A DNA stretch of 64,000 bases, from the NCBI GenBank assembly GCA_025602905.1, contig JAHLKI010000004.1:434001-498000 (forward strand), in the 5' to 3' direction. Positions 21,000-32,236 of the stretch are shown in pieces; position 1 is the stretch's first letter; each line of letters opens with the position of its first letter. Under the pieces are notes generated by a model. The model searched no databases, was not told the DNA's origin, and worked only from the letters and a program-made list of their open reading frames with translations. The DNA comes from Phlyctochytrium arcticum (taxonomy: Eukaryota > Chytridiomycota > Chytridiomycetes > Chytridiales > Chytridiaceae). A program made the position numbers and the translations under genes.

Positions 21000-21733
21000 A
21001 CAACTCTCTCGAACATCTCTTGTACATTCGCGGCGGTTTTTTTGGACTGCTCTTCCTTTTTTGTTGATATATAGCTCTGTACATTTCTATTCTGTTACAC
21101 ATATGTCTGCTTGATTAAATACACTCTTTCTTGAAGAAACTCCCTCTCTTTCTGTCAGTTTCTGAGCGGTTGACGCGTCTTCTCTCGAAATACGCGCCAA
21201 CACGCGCGTTTTGCGGCAACTCGTCAGCAGCGGCACAGCCATGTTCACGTAACCAGGGAGAAGGAGGGAGCAAAACCGGCAGCCGCAGCAGCTCTTCCCT
21301 CGCCACCACCTCCACAAACCAACCACACACCTCACCACAGACTCCGACCGACCGACAATCACCGCACGGCTAGCACCAGCACCTACTACTACTACTATCT
21401 ATACCCACGACGACCAACGACCACGGCAACAGTACTTTGTAGCCGGTGCAGAGAAGCCCGTCTTGTCGAACGAAAACAAATCTGCTCTGGTGTCCGAGAA
21501 CAGCATTTTGACAGCTCTCTGTTGGGCCATTTGACTTGATCTCTGAAAGACGGTGACAGTGTGGCTTGGGCTGAACATTAACGACCACTACCTCTGAGGG
21601 CCGGTAGGTGCATAAAAGATATGGGGTGCAAGAGACCAAAAATGTCTAAAACCATGGTTGCCAATATAGTCGATTGATCGAGTGCCTTTTCCTTTGCGTG
21701 ACGCGTTTTTGGATGATATAGAGTTTTTCCAAT
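21000..21733. other. Leader and promoter region of the C2H2 factor gene
   Basis: No gene is supported. The part at about 21290-21400 is a C/A-rich run of CCACC, CACA and CTACTA tracts, suggesting a long 5' leader. The short frames here are low in complexity. Confidence 0.4.
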
Positions 21734-23063
21734 ATGGGCGATCATCAGCAGCAGCAGCAGCAACAACAGGAGCAGCAACATGAATCAGAGTTACATGATC
21801 AGACGGTGAATGTAGTCCCATCACCACTCCCACAAACCCCACCTCGCCCATTATCATTGCAAACTCAAGAACATCAACAAACCCATCAACAACAGCAACA
21901 ACAACAACAACCCGGATATGAACATATGAACTCGGCGCTGTTTATGCGGGCCGCACAGGCCATACAGGGACTTGCCGCCCAGGGACAACAACCTGGTGAA
22001 AGTCTAGAAAAGAAGGATGGGCAGGAGGGAGGTAGTCAGCCGACCGTAGCTGGAATGAATGAGGAAACGACACGGATGCTTCTTGCCCCATTCGGGAATA
22101 ACCCTGCTGCGGCTGCAAATAGTTTATTGCTCTTGAGCAGTACAGCGTCTGCAGCCAAAGGAGAAGGATCATCAGCTACACCCCAGCAGCAACAACAAAA
22201 TAACGCATCGGCAGCAGCCCAACTGGCTGCCATTTACCCTCAGCTCGCGGCTGCTGCAGCTATGGACCCCTTTGCAGCCGTCATGGCTCGGGCTCATCTG
22301 GCATTAGCAGGAGCTCAAGGATTCCCACCGTTTCCGTACCAAATACCCCAACAGATTCTCCACGAGGCTGCCATGGCTGCTGCTGCAGCTGCTCAACAAC
22401 AAGACCCACACAAACAACATGATAATGCATCACAGCAACAACAACAGCAGCCAACATCACCTGGTGGGAGTCATCATGGCCAAGGCGATACGTCACCCAT
22501 ATCCATGCAAAATATTACGATTAACAAGGAGGGGAAATTCACTTGTGAAATGTGTGATCGGAGTTTTAGCAGGTAAAGCACTACCACTCCAATCTCTTTT
22601 TTTGTATATCCGTTACTCATTTTCAAAAATATATAGAATGTACAACCTAAAGTCCCATATACGGACCCACCAAAACCACCGTCCCTTTACCTGCAGTGTC
22701 TGCGATCTGAGATTCACGCGAAACCACGATTTGAACCGGCACTTGAAGACACATTCCAAGGATAAACCGCATATATGTGACTGCTGCGGTCGGAAATTTG
22801 CGCGGCGAGATGCGTTGCGACGACATGAGCGTATGGATTCCGAGGGGAAGAAGGTGCATTGTGTTGTTGGGCCTAATGGGGGGGTCAGTCCGGGTCAGCA
22901 CCATCAGCTGGAGGAAGCGGGTGGAGAGGAAGCACAACAGTTGGCGGCTCATCATATGTTGAGTGGGTCAGTGCAGGAAGCGTTGCATGCGGCGTTGGTT
23001 GGAGCTGCGCATGCGGCTGCTGCACAACAGAATCAGCAAAATCAACAGAACCAGCAACAGCAA

Positions 23064-23094
<31 letters not shown>

Positions 23095-23150
23095 AACAAC
23101 ATTCACAGCAGCATCAGCAGCAACCACAGTATTCACAGGCTGACATGTAG
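21734..23150 (+). CDS. C2H2 zinc-finger transcription factor with polyglutamine tracts, Crz1-like fingers
   Basis: Exon 1 (21734 to about 22573) encodes a Gln/Ala-rich region with CAG/CAA tracts at residues about 5-15 and 50-60 and further Q and A runs, then the start of finger 1 (FTCEMCDRSFSR). An intron with GTAAAG...TAG ends splits the finger. Exon 2 continues MYNLKSHIRTH, then finger 2 (FTCSVCDLRFTRNHDLNRHLKTH) and finger 3 (HICDCCGRKFARRDALRRH), then a tail ending in about 18 Gln. The pattern R.YNLKSH.RTH / R.HD..RH / FAR.DAL.RH is that of the calcineurin-responsive Crz1/Prz1 family. Finger 3 here has the short C-x2-C form. No PxIxIT-type docking site was obvious, so control by calcineurin is not established. 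Confidence 0.85.
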
Positions 23151-23681
23151 ATTTTCTAGAGCTCTTTCTTTTCCTCCACGTAACTTTAACCGTGTGTATC
23201 TTTTCCACGCGATACAAAAAAGCTTGTACATATTTAATTTGATTGTCTACTCAAAACACACTTGCGAATAAAGACCATCTATTCGATTTTCTTCATTCAC
23301 GGCCCAAAGTCAAGTTCACTCCCTCATCCCACTTTCAATCAATGTAGTTCCTTCTTTATCATTGGTGTGCGTGGTCTCGCTTTGCCGCCCCACATCCCGT
23401 CAGCTTACTCCCACGGTCCATATCCAGTCAAATGCTCGCTTGATTCCGAGTCATTTGCTGCTTCTGGGAAATTGCCTGAATAATGCGAAGCTGCGAAGGA
23501 ACCACCTGGGAACTTCTGGGAGAAGCTCCGCAAAGGCCCAAAAGACCATCACGCGCGACGAGGGAAAACGCGCTGGCTGACAGCTGTCACGCCCGCTCCG
23601 TGCGACAACCCCACGTGCCAAAAATACAACAACGCTCCCGGCTCAGCAACTTGCGCAGTATTGCGCAGCACTCGTTATGAG
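23151..23681. other. Intergenic region upstream of glycerol kinase
   Basis: No gene is supported. The region holds the 3' end of the C2H2 gene and the upstream region of glycerol kinase. GCGC and CACGTG-like pieces (CCCACGTGCC at about 23610) could be factor sites. Confidence 0.35.
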
Positions 23682-23687
23682 TATAAG
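23682..23687 (+). promoter_or_regulatory. TATA-like element of the glycerol kinase gene
   Basis: TATAAG, reading on as TATAAGCAA, lies 93 nt upstream of the ATG at 23775. Confidence 0.45.
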
Positions 23688-23774
23688 CAAACGGGCCGTT
23701 GAAACCCTCCCCCCGGCAGCCGCAATTCATTCACTTCCATTAGGTCCTTATACCTTGCCAGCACTCATCCCATC

Positions 23775-26081
23775 ATGTCTTCCCCGCCATCGCCCCCGTC
23801 AAAGGAGGTTGTTGTTGCTGATGCCGTCGTCGTCGTCGCTGTGAATGAGGAACCAAAGGCGACAAACGTAACCCAAGAATCGGCAACGGCCGCCGCCACG
23901 ACGCTAACTCCTCCTCCTCCTCCTCAAGCTCCGCAATCTCCCACGCCCAAATCGAAAGGTCCCTTCAGCAAGCTGCTCGCCATATTCAAACCCTCGTCTT
24001 CCTCCTCGGACTCAACTTCGGCATCCACCCCGCTCTTTACCCTTCCCCGTAAATCCGTAGATCGCGCTGCCAAAATGTCGGCCAAGGCCGCAAATACTGT
24101 CGTCCAGGCCGTCTCTGCCGCTATCGTCGAGAAGAAGCCTCCGCAGACTTTTGTGGGTTCTATCGACCAGGGCACATCTTCGTCCCGTTTTATCGTCTTT
24201 GACACGGAGGGTGCCATTGTCGTTGAACATCAGATGGAATTTGAGCAGATTTATCCTCAGGCTGGGTAAGTAACGATGAGCGATTGTTGGCCCAGACATT
24301 TTTCCTGGGCGAGTAGTGAGTTGGCGTAACGAGTCAATTTCCCGCAGGGAAATTGGCGAGTGGAGCGAGGTCCTGGCGTAGCGAGTCATTTTTCCAGAGG
24401 AATAATGGCGAGCGGAGCGCGGATTCCGACGAAGCCCGCCGCGCGAGTGAAGGGAGTGAGTGATTTTGCAAAGCAAAATCGAGTGCAAGCGAAGCGAGCT
24501 CCAAAGGATACTGATAAAGCCCAATGGGCGAGGAATACGATTTTGCGGAGCAACAACAGTATAGATGTCATGAGAGGAAGAGTTTTTCAGGACAGAATGT
24601 GGGCATGAATGGAGGGGAGGGGAGGGCCGAAAGGAACACAGTCATTTCCATCATTGATCAAATAGCTAACCCTCTCACTTTCAAACAGATGGTGCGAGCA
24701 CGATCCCCAAGTCATTATGGACTCGGTCAATGAATGTATTGGCGAGGCCCTCAAGAAACTAGTTGGCAAGGGACATTCTGTTGAAGACATCAAGGCCGTT
24801 GGCATCACCAACCAGCGAGAGACGACTGTCGTCTGGGACAAGAGTACCGGAAAACCCCTGCATCACGCTTTAGTCTGGCTCGATGGCCGAACCAAGGATA
24901 CAGTTCACGCCCTCGTCGAAAAGACATCATCCAAAAAGACGACCCACTGGCAAGAAAAGTGCGGTCTGCCCTTTTCCACCTACTTTTCTGGTGTCAAACT
25001 CCGATGGTTGTTGGACAATATCCCCGCCGTTCGCGATGCGCACGACAATGGAAATCTGGCCTTTGGTACAGTTGACTCTTGGTTGATTTACAACCTCACA
25101 GGTGGCCAGGCCAATGGTGGAAAGCACGTCTCGGACGTCACCAACGCCTCCCGAACCATGTTTATGAATGTCCACACGTTGGAGTGGGACGATGAAATTC
25201 TCGACTTTTTCCAAGTCAAAAAGGAGATTTTGCCCGAAATTGTCTCATCGTCAGAGTTGTACGGCAACGTCTTTGACGGGCCACTCAAGGGCATACCCAT
25301 TACGGGATGTTTGGGCGACCAGCAGGCCGCGGTTGTCGGCCAGCGCTGCTTCAACCCTGGTGAAGTCAAAAACACCTACGGCACCGGTTGTTTCATGTTG
25401 TTCAACACGGGCCCCAAACCCGTCCTCTCTACCCACGGCCTGTTGACTACGGTCGGATACAAGCTCGGCAAAGACGCACCCGCCGTCTACGCCCTCGAAG
25501 GCTCAGTCGCCATTGCCGGTGCCGCCATCAAATGGCTCCGCGACAACCTCGGCGTCATTTCCACCGCTTCTGAAATCAACGATCTGGCCGCGACCGTCAA
25601 AGACACGGGCGGCGTCTACTTTGTCCCCGCCTTTTCCGGGCTCTTTGCTCCCCACTGGCGCGACGACGCCCGCGGCTGCATTGTCGGTCTGACCCAATAC
25701 GCGACCCGCGCCCATCTCTGCCGGGCCACCCTCGAAGCCGTCTGCTTCCAATCCAAACAAGTCCTGGATGCCATGAACGCCGACGCCGGCACCGACCTTG
25801 CCCTCCTCAAAGTCGACGGCGGCATGACAAACTCTGATCTCGGCATGCAGATCCAAGCCGATTTACTCGGCATTGACGTTGTCCGCCCCGAAATGCGCGA
25901 AACGACTGCCCTTGGTGCCGCACTTGCTGCTGGCTTGGCGGTCGGTGTGTGGCCCGACTTGGACCATTTCAAACCCAAGGAAGCCCCGCAAGTCTTCAAA
26001 CCCTCGGTTGAGAATGCCGAACGGGAAGTTCGCTACACTCAATGGAAAAAGGCAGTTGAACGGTCCCTTGATTGGGTTTAA
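23775..26081 (+). CDS. GUT1: Glycerol kinase
   Basis: Phosphorylates glycerol with ATP to glycerol 3-phosphate, the entry to glycerol use. Exon 1 (23775-24265) encodes about 130 residues of Pro/Ser/Ala-rich N-terminal extension not needed for the FGGY fold, then [18 protein letters not shown] (the ATP loop) and [11 protein letters not shown] 423-nt intron interrupts at Gly. Exon 2 (24689-26081) continues [35 protein letters not shown], a [14 protein letters not shown] core, [25 protein letters not shown] and the FGGY signature region [18 protein letters not shown]. The C-terminus is complete. The exon 1 extension may carry a targeting signal. The intron is several times longer than its neighbours and carries a hairpin array. 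Confidence 0.95.
24322..24530 (+). repeat. Array of small hairpins with 3-nt loops inside the glycerol kinase intron
   Basis: Two tandem units of about 52 nt begin at 24322 and 24374. Each reads TGGCGTARCGAGTCA, then a hairpin, then TGGCGAGYGGAGCG. Hairpin 1 is CAATTTCCC-gca-GGGAAATTG (24335-24355), perfect. Hairpin 2 is a related, less perfect one with loop AGA. Hairpin 3 at 24462-24480 is GATTTTGC-aaa-GCAAAATC, between GAGTGAGT and GAGTGCAAGCGAAGCGAG. Hairpin 4 is GCCC-aat-GGGC at 24519-24529. All have 3-nt loops and are followed by GCGAG- or GAG-rich spacers. This is clearly ordered sequence, not random intron. Confidence 0.8.
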
Positions 26082-26543
26082 GTCTCTTTTTTCCTCTCAA
26101 TACCCTCCTCTGACTTCTTTACCTCTCTCTACTCTCTATGTACTACTACCACTCCTACTACACCCCATTCTTTCTCTCTTTCTTTTTTTCTGTAACTTTT
26201 GTAAATTGGACACATTGTTTTTGTATTCTGTGGACTCTATCGAAATACACGTATAGCATTTCGTACATTCGCTCTACACAAGTGAAGAAGGGGTGCTGGC
26301 GCATCCCAACTACAGAGGTATACTGGACAATGTCCAGGGGGGTGAGCACGGCAGGTAACATTTATAGATGGGGAACTCTCGCTTTCCGCACATGTATACG
26401 AGCGTTGCAGTCATTCCCCGTATTCTCCGACTTGAGTCTCCCTTGCCTCGAGCGAGATGCTCTCACTGTACATCATGGCGAAATCACCAACAAACCGACT
26501 GTTTGCGTCTACTCCTCCACCAACCACTGTATTTGGAAAAAGG

Positions 26544-26586
26544 CTATTGCAGAGTGGGCGGTCCCAGCGCACCCACTCTGCAATAG
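26544..26586. repeat. 15-bp inverted repeat beside the orphan gene (copy 1)
   Basis: Arms CTATTGCAGAGTGGG (26544-26558) and its perfect reverse complement (26572-26586) enclose a 13-nt loop CGGTCCCAGCGCA. It lies 39 nt past the stop of the minus-strand gene 26625-27080. A nearly identical structure in the other orientation lies past the related pseudogene at 34166-34210. Confidence 0.85.
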
Positions 26587-26624
26587 TCTTGACCTCGATC
26601 TATGGGACCTTTCCCAAGACTCCA

Positions 26625-27080
26625 TTAGAGCAGCCCAAAGGCCGTCATGATCTGCTCGTAGTGATCTATGACAAGTAATTGATCATGGCAGATGGTCCGC
26701 AAGCGCGGATGCCGGCCGAGCAAATCCCGCGCAACCTTCACAGCCGACACTTCAACTTGCGACCGGTCAGTGTAGAGAGAGATGAGGGTAAAACCAGCCA
26801 TGACATTATCCAAAGTCGCGGCTAATGAAGCCTCGGTGACTTGAACTGAAGACTCTGTGGTGGTAGCGTTGATGGTGTCCACGACTGTCTTGAGGTTCTT
26901 GGACCCCTTTCCCACAAGCGATGAAACGTGGGTACGATGGCCTCGTCGGGGCGGTTTTCCCGCGACAAATAGGAGAATCTGAGAGGCTGTTTCGAACAGG
27001 CCGCGGGGACCCCAGACCAGGGCGTTTTGCGCTTGTTCCTCCCTTCTGGCAGCCAATTTGATGGTCAGCCTGGCTGCCAT
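26625..27080 (-). CDS. Unrecognised family protein, copy 1 (intact or partial)
   Basis: An open frame of 151 residues from an ATG, MAARLTIKLAARREEQAQ, ending LLVIDHYEQIMTAFGLL. Upstream in the same frame, codons stay open for about 17 residues (SRAKTRVLAQLADIEA) to a TGA, so the true start may lie in an earlier exon. The protein looks alpha-helical with no signal or membrane segment. Two broken relatives lie at 31391-31660 and 33529-34119; all share IDHY.QI.TAFG at the end, and copies 1 and 3 also share LAAT(L/T)F?D-type and TASQI/TASLI segments. Copies 1 and 3 have a hairpin 3' of the gene. Function unknown. Three copies within 8 kb suggest a mobile or fast-expanding family. Confidence 0.55.
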   Translation of the reverse strand: MAARLTIKLAARREEQAQNALVWGPRGLFETASQILLFVAGKPPRRGHRTHVSSLVGKGSKNLKTVVDTINATTTESSVQVTEASLAATLDNVMAGFTLISLYTDRSQVEVSAVKVARDLLGRHPRLRTICHDQLLVIDHYEQIMTAFGLL

Positions 27081-27382
27081 CGCCTCTATATCTGCCAGTT
27101 GCGCGAGAACCCGGGTCTTTGCTCGAGACTTTGCAATTGAGGGGTTGGGACGTCAAGATTGACGAGGCCTGCATCGTCTGGAGGGTTAGCTGTGCTGTCT
27201 ATCATGTTTACAAGAGTTGAGCGAACAGTATGAGGGGAAAGGGAACACAAATGTCCTATACGACTCTACGGAGAACCTCGAGTTCAAGACCTTCCAAAGA
27301 CCTTCAAAATCAAGCTCTCGACTTCACGTGATTTTTGGCAATTGGCCAAATTTCCAGGCAAAACCTGCGAAATGCTGGCTGG

Positions 27383-30300
27383 ATGCCAGTGCATACACTT
27401 ACGCCTAAGGCTGCCTCAAAAGAGTGCGTGAGGGAAGCTCCCATATCAGCGGCTATGTATCTGTGAAGAGATCTGGGGAACACCTCCTTACATTCCGTTT
27501 GGGGCTCGGCCAGACCTTTGTCTAAACGGTAATGCCCAGCCAACCCACTTCCGCTCTGTTGCTGAGGTTTGATCTCCCTTTTGATATACATATTACTCAG
27601 TGCTAACGTCTCTGGCTAGCTCAACGGTGGAGCTCGACAAGACTCTGAGACAGTTGCTTCAGTCTACCAACGGGGATCCTCTGGCTCTGTTTGCCAGTGA
27701 CGTCCGCGCCGTGCGCTTCCGTCTGCGAGACGAGCTCCAAAACTTGATCTTTTTCGACTTTGAGTTTGCCCAGACTAAAGACATTGAGGCCGTCCTGTGG
27801 AAAACGCATTATAGAGTCATTGATGATTTCCGTAAAGCCCTCAAAGAGGTGTGCATTTGTTTACAATCATCAGTGGAGTGTTATCTGATATCTGATGAGT
27901 AACTATTAACCTCGTCAGATCACATCAAGAGTCCGAAGAGCGGGTCGCAGCAACTCCATCCCCAATGAGAAAAGAGATTTGCGGGCCTTGACGGGCGCCT
28001 TTAGGACCTTTCTCGCCGAAGCTATTGCCTTTTACCTCCGGTTCATATGGCGATTGAGTCAAGCTTTTGCGCTCAGTGATGTTCAGACGATTGTTTTGCC
28101 CGAGTTGGAGATTGATATTCTTGGACATGGTAAGCTTGCTGATACTGTTATTGCTCCCCCATTTGAGTCTGTAGCTAACAGGAAAGCATTAGAACCCGTA
28201 CCCCCTTACTCCCACATTACCTCAGAATCCCAGATCCGGGCTCGTAATAGCTGTCACCGAAGTTTGATCTATCTGGGTGACTTAGGTACGCCGCATATGT
28301 AAAGGGTGATGGTAAATTCTTCTTATCATATATTCTCCACAGCTCGATATAGGGAAGTACATGCCGATCGAAAAACCAAAAACTGGGCTCCAGCTCGCAT
28401 GTTTTACAACATTGCCCTTCAACTCCTTCCGAGCATCGGAAATCCGTTCAATCAACTTGCCGTCATATCGACTTATGCTGGGGATGAAATCGGCGCCGTC
28501 GAGAATTATTTCCGTAGTCTGGTTATCAAGCAAAGTTTTGCGACTGCCGAGGATAACGTATTACTGTTGTTGGAACGGATCCAAAAACGCCAAGAATCAA
28601 ACCGAGCAGGACCAGAGCCAGACGAGTCTGATCTTGTTTCTGCGTTTATACGCCGTTTCTTGTGTGCTATTAGCCGTGCATTCCGTACCAATATAGTTCA
28701 GGGGTTAGTATACCAAAATCAGTTTGCATCATATCTGTGCAAGGGAATGCTAACCTATTCTCAATAGGGATGAATTCGAGCACCTCATTCGTGAATTTCA
28801 AAATTTGGAACGCTCAAGATCGCTCAGTGGAGGATTTATGCGCAAAGTAGTCATCATCACATTGGGAGCTCTGTATCTCAAGCAACACCCGCTTTTAACC
28901 AAGGGAACAACAAACGCCAGTTCGCAACTAAAGGAAGATGTGGTGATTGGCACGCTCTCGAATTTCCTGATCAATATCCTGGAGATCACCCTTTTGTCCA
29001 TCAATGAACGTCTCGTGGGCCGAAAATCTGATTTGGAGTTTGAAAACGATTCAGCGTCTCTGGATGCGTTTACCGACGGTTACACGGCCACCCTCTGCGA
29101 AATCATCAACATTCTTGTCCGGTGGCTCAAATGCGAATACGTCGAGAATTTAGTACAGGTGCATAACCCGTCCATGTGGGATGCCCTGGCCTCTTTTCTG
29201 TCTACCAGTGCGAATGCGGTCCGATTGACTACGTTGCAAGAAACGATTGGACAGACTAGTGCGCCGGAGGAAAAGGAGTTGGCCGAGTTTTTGCCCCTTC
29301 AGATTCGGAATGACGCTTGGTCTGTTGCGAGTCCGGACCAGGAAGGAAGGTCAAGGCAACAGTCGCGGAAACTGCCCGTCCAACTGGAAGTGAGAGCTAG
29401 AGTTCGCACAATACTGCAGCAGTGCATGTATTTTACCGAAATTCAGGTATTTAGTCTTGATCAACTCCGTTGGATTTTCTTGCTAATGACTTTCAAAAAT
29501 AGCCACCCATGTTATTTGTATCCTTGCAATCGTCCATATGGAAGTTTTACACTACTGCTCCACCCTCCGCCGCTTCCGAGTCTCAGATGTGGGAGACTCA
29601 GGCACCCATGCATACCCCAGACGATGGGCAATCGCACTCGCATGTGGATGACGTCGAGTTGATGTTTCCACCCCAGCAAGTGCCAACTCTGGATCCATCC
29701 GAAGTTACCATGACACCTGCACCCATCATGCCATTTATCCCTTTAACGGCATCTACTAGTAGGCCAACGCAAGAAGAAGATGGACCGTGTCCCCCGCAGG
29801 TACATACACTATGTCACATGTACTCATTTGCCAATTTTAATTCTCTTATAGGTTGAGCGGAGTTATTCGGACCCTGTACTGATATCTAGACGGGTAACAC
29901 ATGATGAGTCGGCGGCGGCGTTTGGAACGAGTGGGGATGCCGTGAACACGATGGCGTTTTTGGGGCTTGGGTCTCCGTTACGTAGCAAATCGGCTTCGGG
30001 CGGTGGTGGTGGAAGCTCTGGCAAGGATGATGGGGAATTCGGGCAGCATTTGAGCCATGACTCGCAAGAGCGTTTTGAGATGCAGTTGGGCGACGAGTAT
30101 ACGGAGACATTGTAAGTTTTGGATTTGAGGTTTTTATAACGGGGTACTGGTATTGAATTTTGGTTTTTAGTATGCAGAATATGTCGCAACCTGATTTACC
30201 GGCGCTGGAACAACAACAACAATTAAGCCTGAAAAACGGGGAGCTCAATTTTCTGGCAAGTCCTTCTGCACCACCGCCGGCGGCGGCATGGCTCGAATAC

Positions 30301-30516
30301 TCTTCTTCGTCTTCCTCTCAGGCCCGCCGCAGCAGCCACTTTGCTCCTCCTCCTCCCATGGACCACGACGTTCCTCCTCCTTTGCCCCTCCCGGCATTGG
30401 GCGGACCGGAAATCAGCTGGCTTGAATCGATTAATGCCCGGTACGCTACTCCAGCAATGAATATGACACCTGCGTGGATGCAACATGGAAGAGAGAACCG
30501 GGAGCAGCAGACTTAG
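27383..30516 (+). CDS. EST1/SMG7/EBS1-type protein (nonsense-mediated decay or telomerase regulator)
   Basis: The family binds phosphorylated Upf1 or telomerase through a 14-3-3-like TPR domain. The proposed first exon starts at ATG 27383 (MPVHTLTPKAASK) and joins in phase across an intron ending CTGGCTAG to STVELDKTLRQLL; this start is plausible, not certain. Conserved parts are LQNLIFFDFEFAQTKDIEAVLWKTHYRVIDDFR, cut here as TKDIEAVLWKTHYRVIDDF, then NWAPARMFYNIALQLLPS, GNPFNQLAVISTYAGDEIGA and VENYFRSLVIKQSFATAEDN, the classic TPR-like signature. A helical hairpin region follows (LIREFQNLERSRS). The C-terminal 300 residues are low-complexity, Pro/Ser-rich, with SW and TW motifs but no PIN domain, arguing for SMG7/EBS1 rather than SMG6. 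At least eight exons; the stop is at 30514-30516. Confidence 0.85.
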
Positions 30517-31390
30517 ACTTGGAATGGACATAGTTGCTATTGGCAGCTGTTATTAACCAGTCCTTGATCAGTAGTCTTCATGACGGGACCTCGGCCTGCA
30601 CGGCATAACCAAATTGCACGGGTTTGGACAACATAAAGGGACGTTCCGTGAGGACCTTTACTGCTCGGTTGGGATCTACGGGAGTCCCCTCGCGCGCTAT
30701 CCGCAATGCGCACTACAACTCTCTCTCCCTGTGCAACACATACACACACACCAATCTGGGAGTGAATAGCTTGTTCGTAATCGACCGGCAGTGGGCTGGT
30801 GACCATACGGGGCATGGGTACTTTTTTCTTAATTGAATGTATAACTCTTACTTGTCATCCTGTGCACTCATTACAATAAAACAGTGATCAAGGTGCTTCA
30901 TCATTGTGGGACAGCGAGACTCTGATTTTTCTAAAAAAAAACACATTCAAAGGACGCCGTCTCTTACCGATTTTGAATTTCCCTTCTCATTTTTGCCCAA
31001 TGGGTTTATCCACTAATTTTATCAACTCTCTGTCACTCTTGCTTTGATTCATTGGCCAGCATGTATGATATTCCTCCAGTGAATTCCAATCTAGGGTTTT
31101 TTGTCGTCATCTTTCTTCCTCTCGTCCTTTACATTCCTCAACGTCTCCTGGATTGTCTTCATAACGCTACCAACCACAGTCACCAATTAATATCAGAGAA
31201 TACAATGTTTCTCAAATAACTACTAGTTTCAAACTCAGACTTTGATTTATAGGGAACTCGCAAATCCACGTCTATCCCATACGCCTAAACAGATTTGAGG
31301 CAAGACCATTGGAGAATGGGCGCGCTTCGATTCTGTAAATAGTAGTCTGCCTTTACCATGAGGCCCTCCCATCATTTTGCCCAAGGAGCT
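30517..31390. other. Intergenic start of the accessory island
   Basis: No supported gene. The 3' UTR of the SMG7-like gene occupies the first part. An AATAAA-like ACAATAAAAC lies near 30870. From about 31297 the sequence resembles a decayed version of the 26544 inverted repeat (CATTGGAGAATGGGCG then TTCTGTAAATAG). Confidence 0.4.
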
Positions 31391-31660
31391 TTAGCGCCCA
31401 AAGGCCGTCAAGATCTGATCGTAGTGATCTATGAGTAAACTTTCCCGATGGCGGGCAGTTACGCAAGCTCCGACTGAGCAGATCACGAGCATCCTCTCAC
31501 GTCCTCCTCGAGTTTCGTACGTTTGGGATCGACAAGGCTGTTGTTACTGCACCTGTTAATGACCAAGTCAAAAGTCGTAGCTTAAGCGGGGCTGCGTTGA
31601 TAGCGTCCACGACCGTCTAAACCTCATTGGACCCCTGTTCTTGAAGGAGTGAAAAAACGG
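31391..31660 (-). pseudogene. Unrecognised family, copy 2 (decayed)
   Basis: The minus strand ends ESLLIDHYDQILTAFGR with a stop at 31391, matching the ends of copies 1 and 3. Upstream, pieces such as TTFDLVINR, VDPKRTKLEEDV and TVVDAINA can be read only by changing frame, and stops interrupt. A remnant of the downstream hairpin lies about 60-95 nt further on. I read this as an inactive copy of the gene at 26625-27080. Confidence 0.6.
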
Positions 31661-32236
31661 TATTTGTAGCATACTGTTTTGGAAGGAGCGAGCAAAGACT
31701 ATATGGCGTGTGAATGTAGCGTCTTCCTTGGTGGATTCAAAGTTGCCTCACCAGCCACTTGGCTCCCAGTCGCGGATTCTGACGCGTTCTCCCTGGCGTC
31801 CTGATCTCTCACTCCCCTGGAATCTCCATCTGGAACATATTTGCCTCTTGCGACAAGAAGCTCAACCCACTTCAAAAATGCAAGCAATGGAAAGCACTCA
31901 GCAAAAAACTGTGGGTCTGGCCCGAACGTGAATGCATTGACAGGCCCAATCGGCATTTCGATCACCCCGGAAGATCTTCCTTTGTATTGAGAACTCGAGG
32001 ATGGGCACGGCGCCAGTGATTCACTACACCATCAATGGCAGAGAACGGACAAAGAGGTATGGGCAGGCCCACTTTGAACATGTCGTGGAGAATGCTGACA
32101 TTTCATTTGACAGCTGAGTTGCCCCAGAACTTACCCGAAACATACAGATACGACAACTGGTTGGTAAAGACAATCGCATGATTGAGTCACAACGAAGATC
32201 AGAGACCTTCGACAAATCCGTTCAGTTTCTTCATTT

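Noticed and set aside
22419..23150. Use of the long frame starting at 22419 as the start of the zinc-finger gene
   Set aside because: Its first 70 codons read through the intron at about 22574-22636. The fingers join properly only with the exon starting at 21734.
24266..24688. Hairpin repeats in the glycerol kinase intron as a CRISPR array
   Set aside because: Only two clear tandem units, with no unique spacers, and inside a eukaryotic intron.
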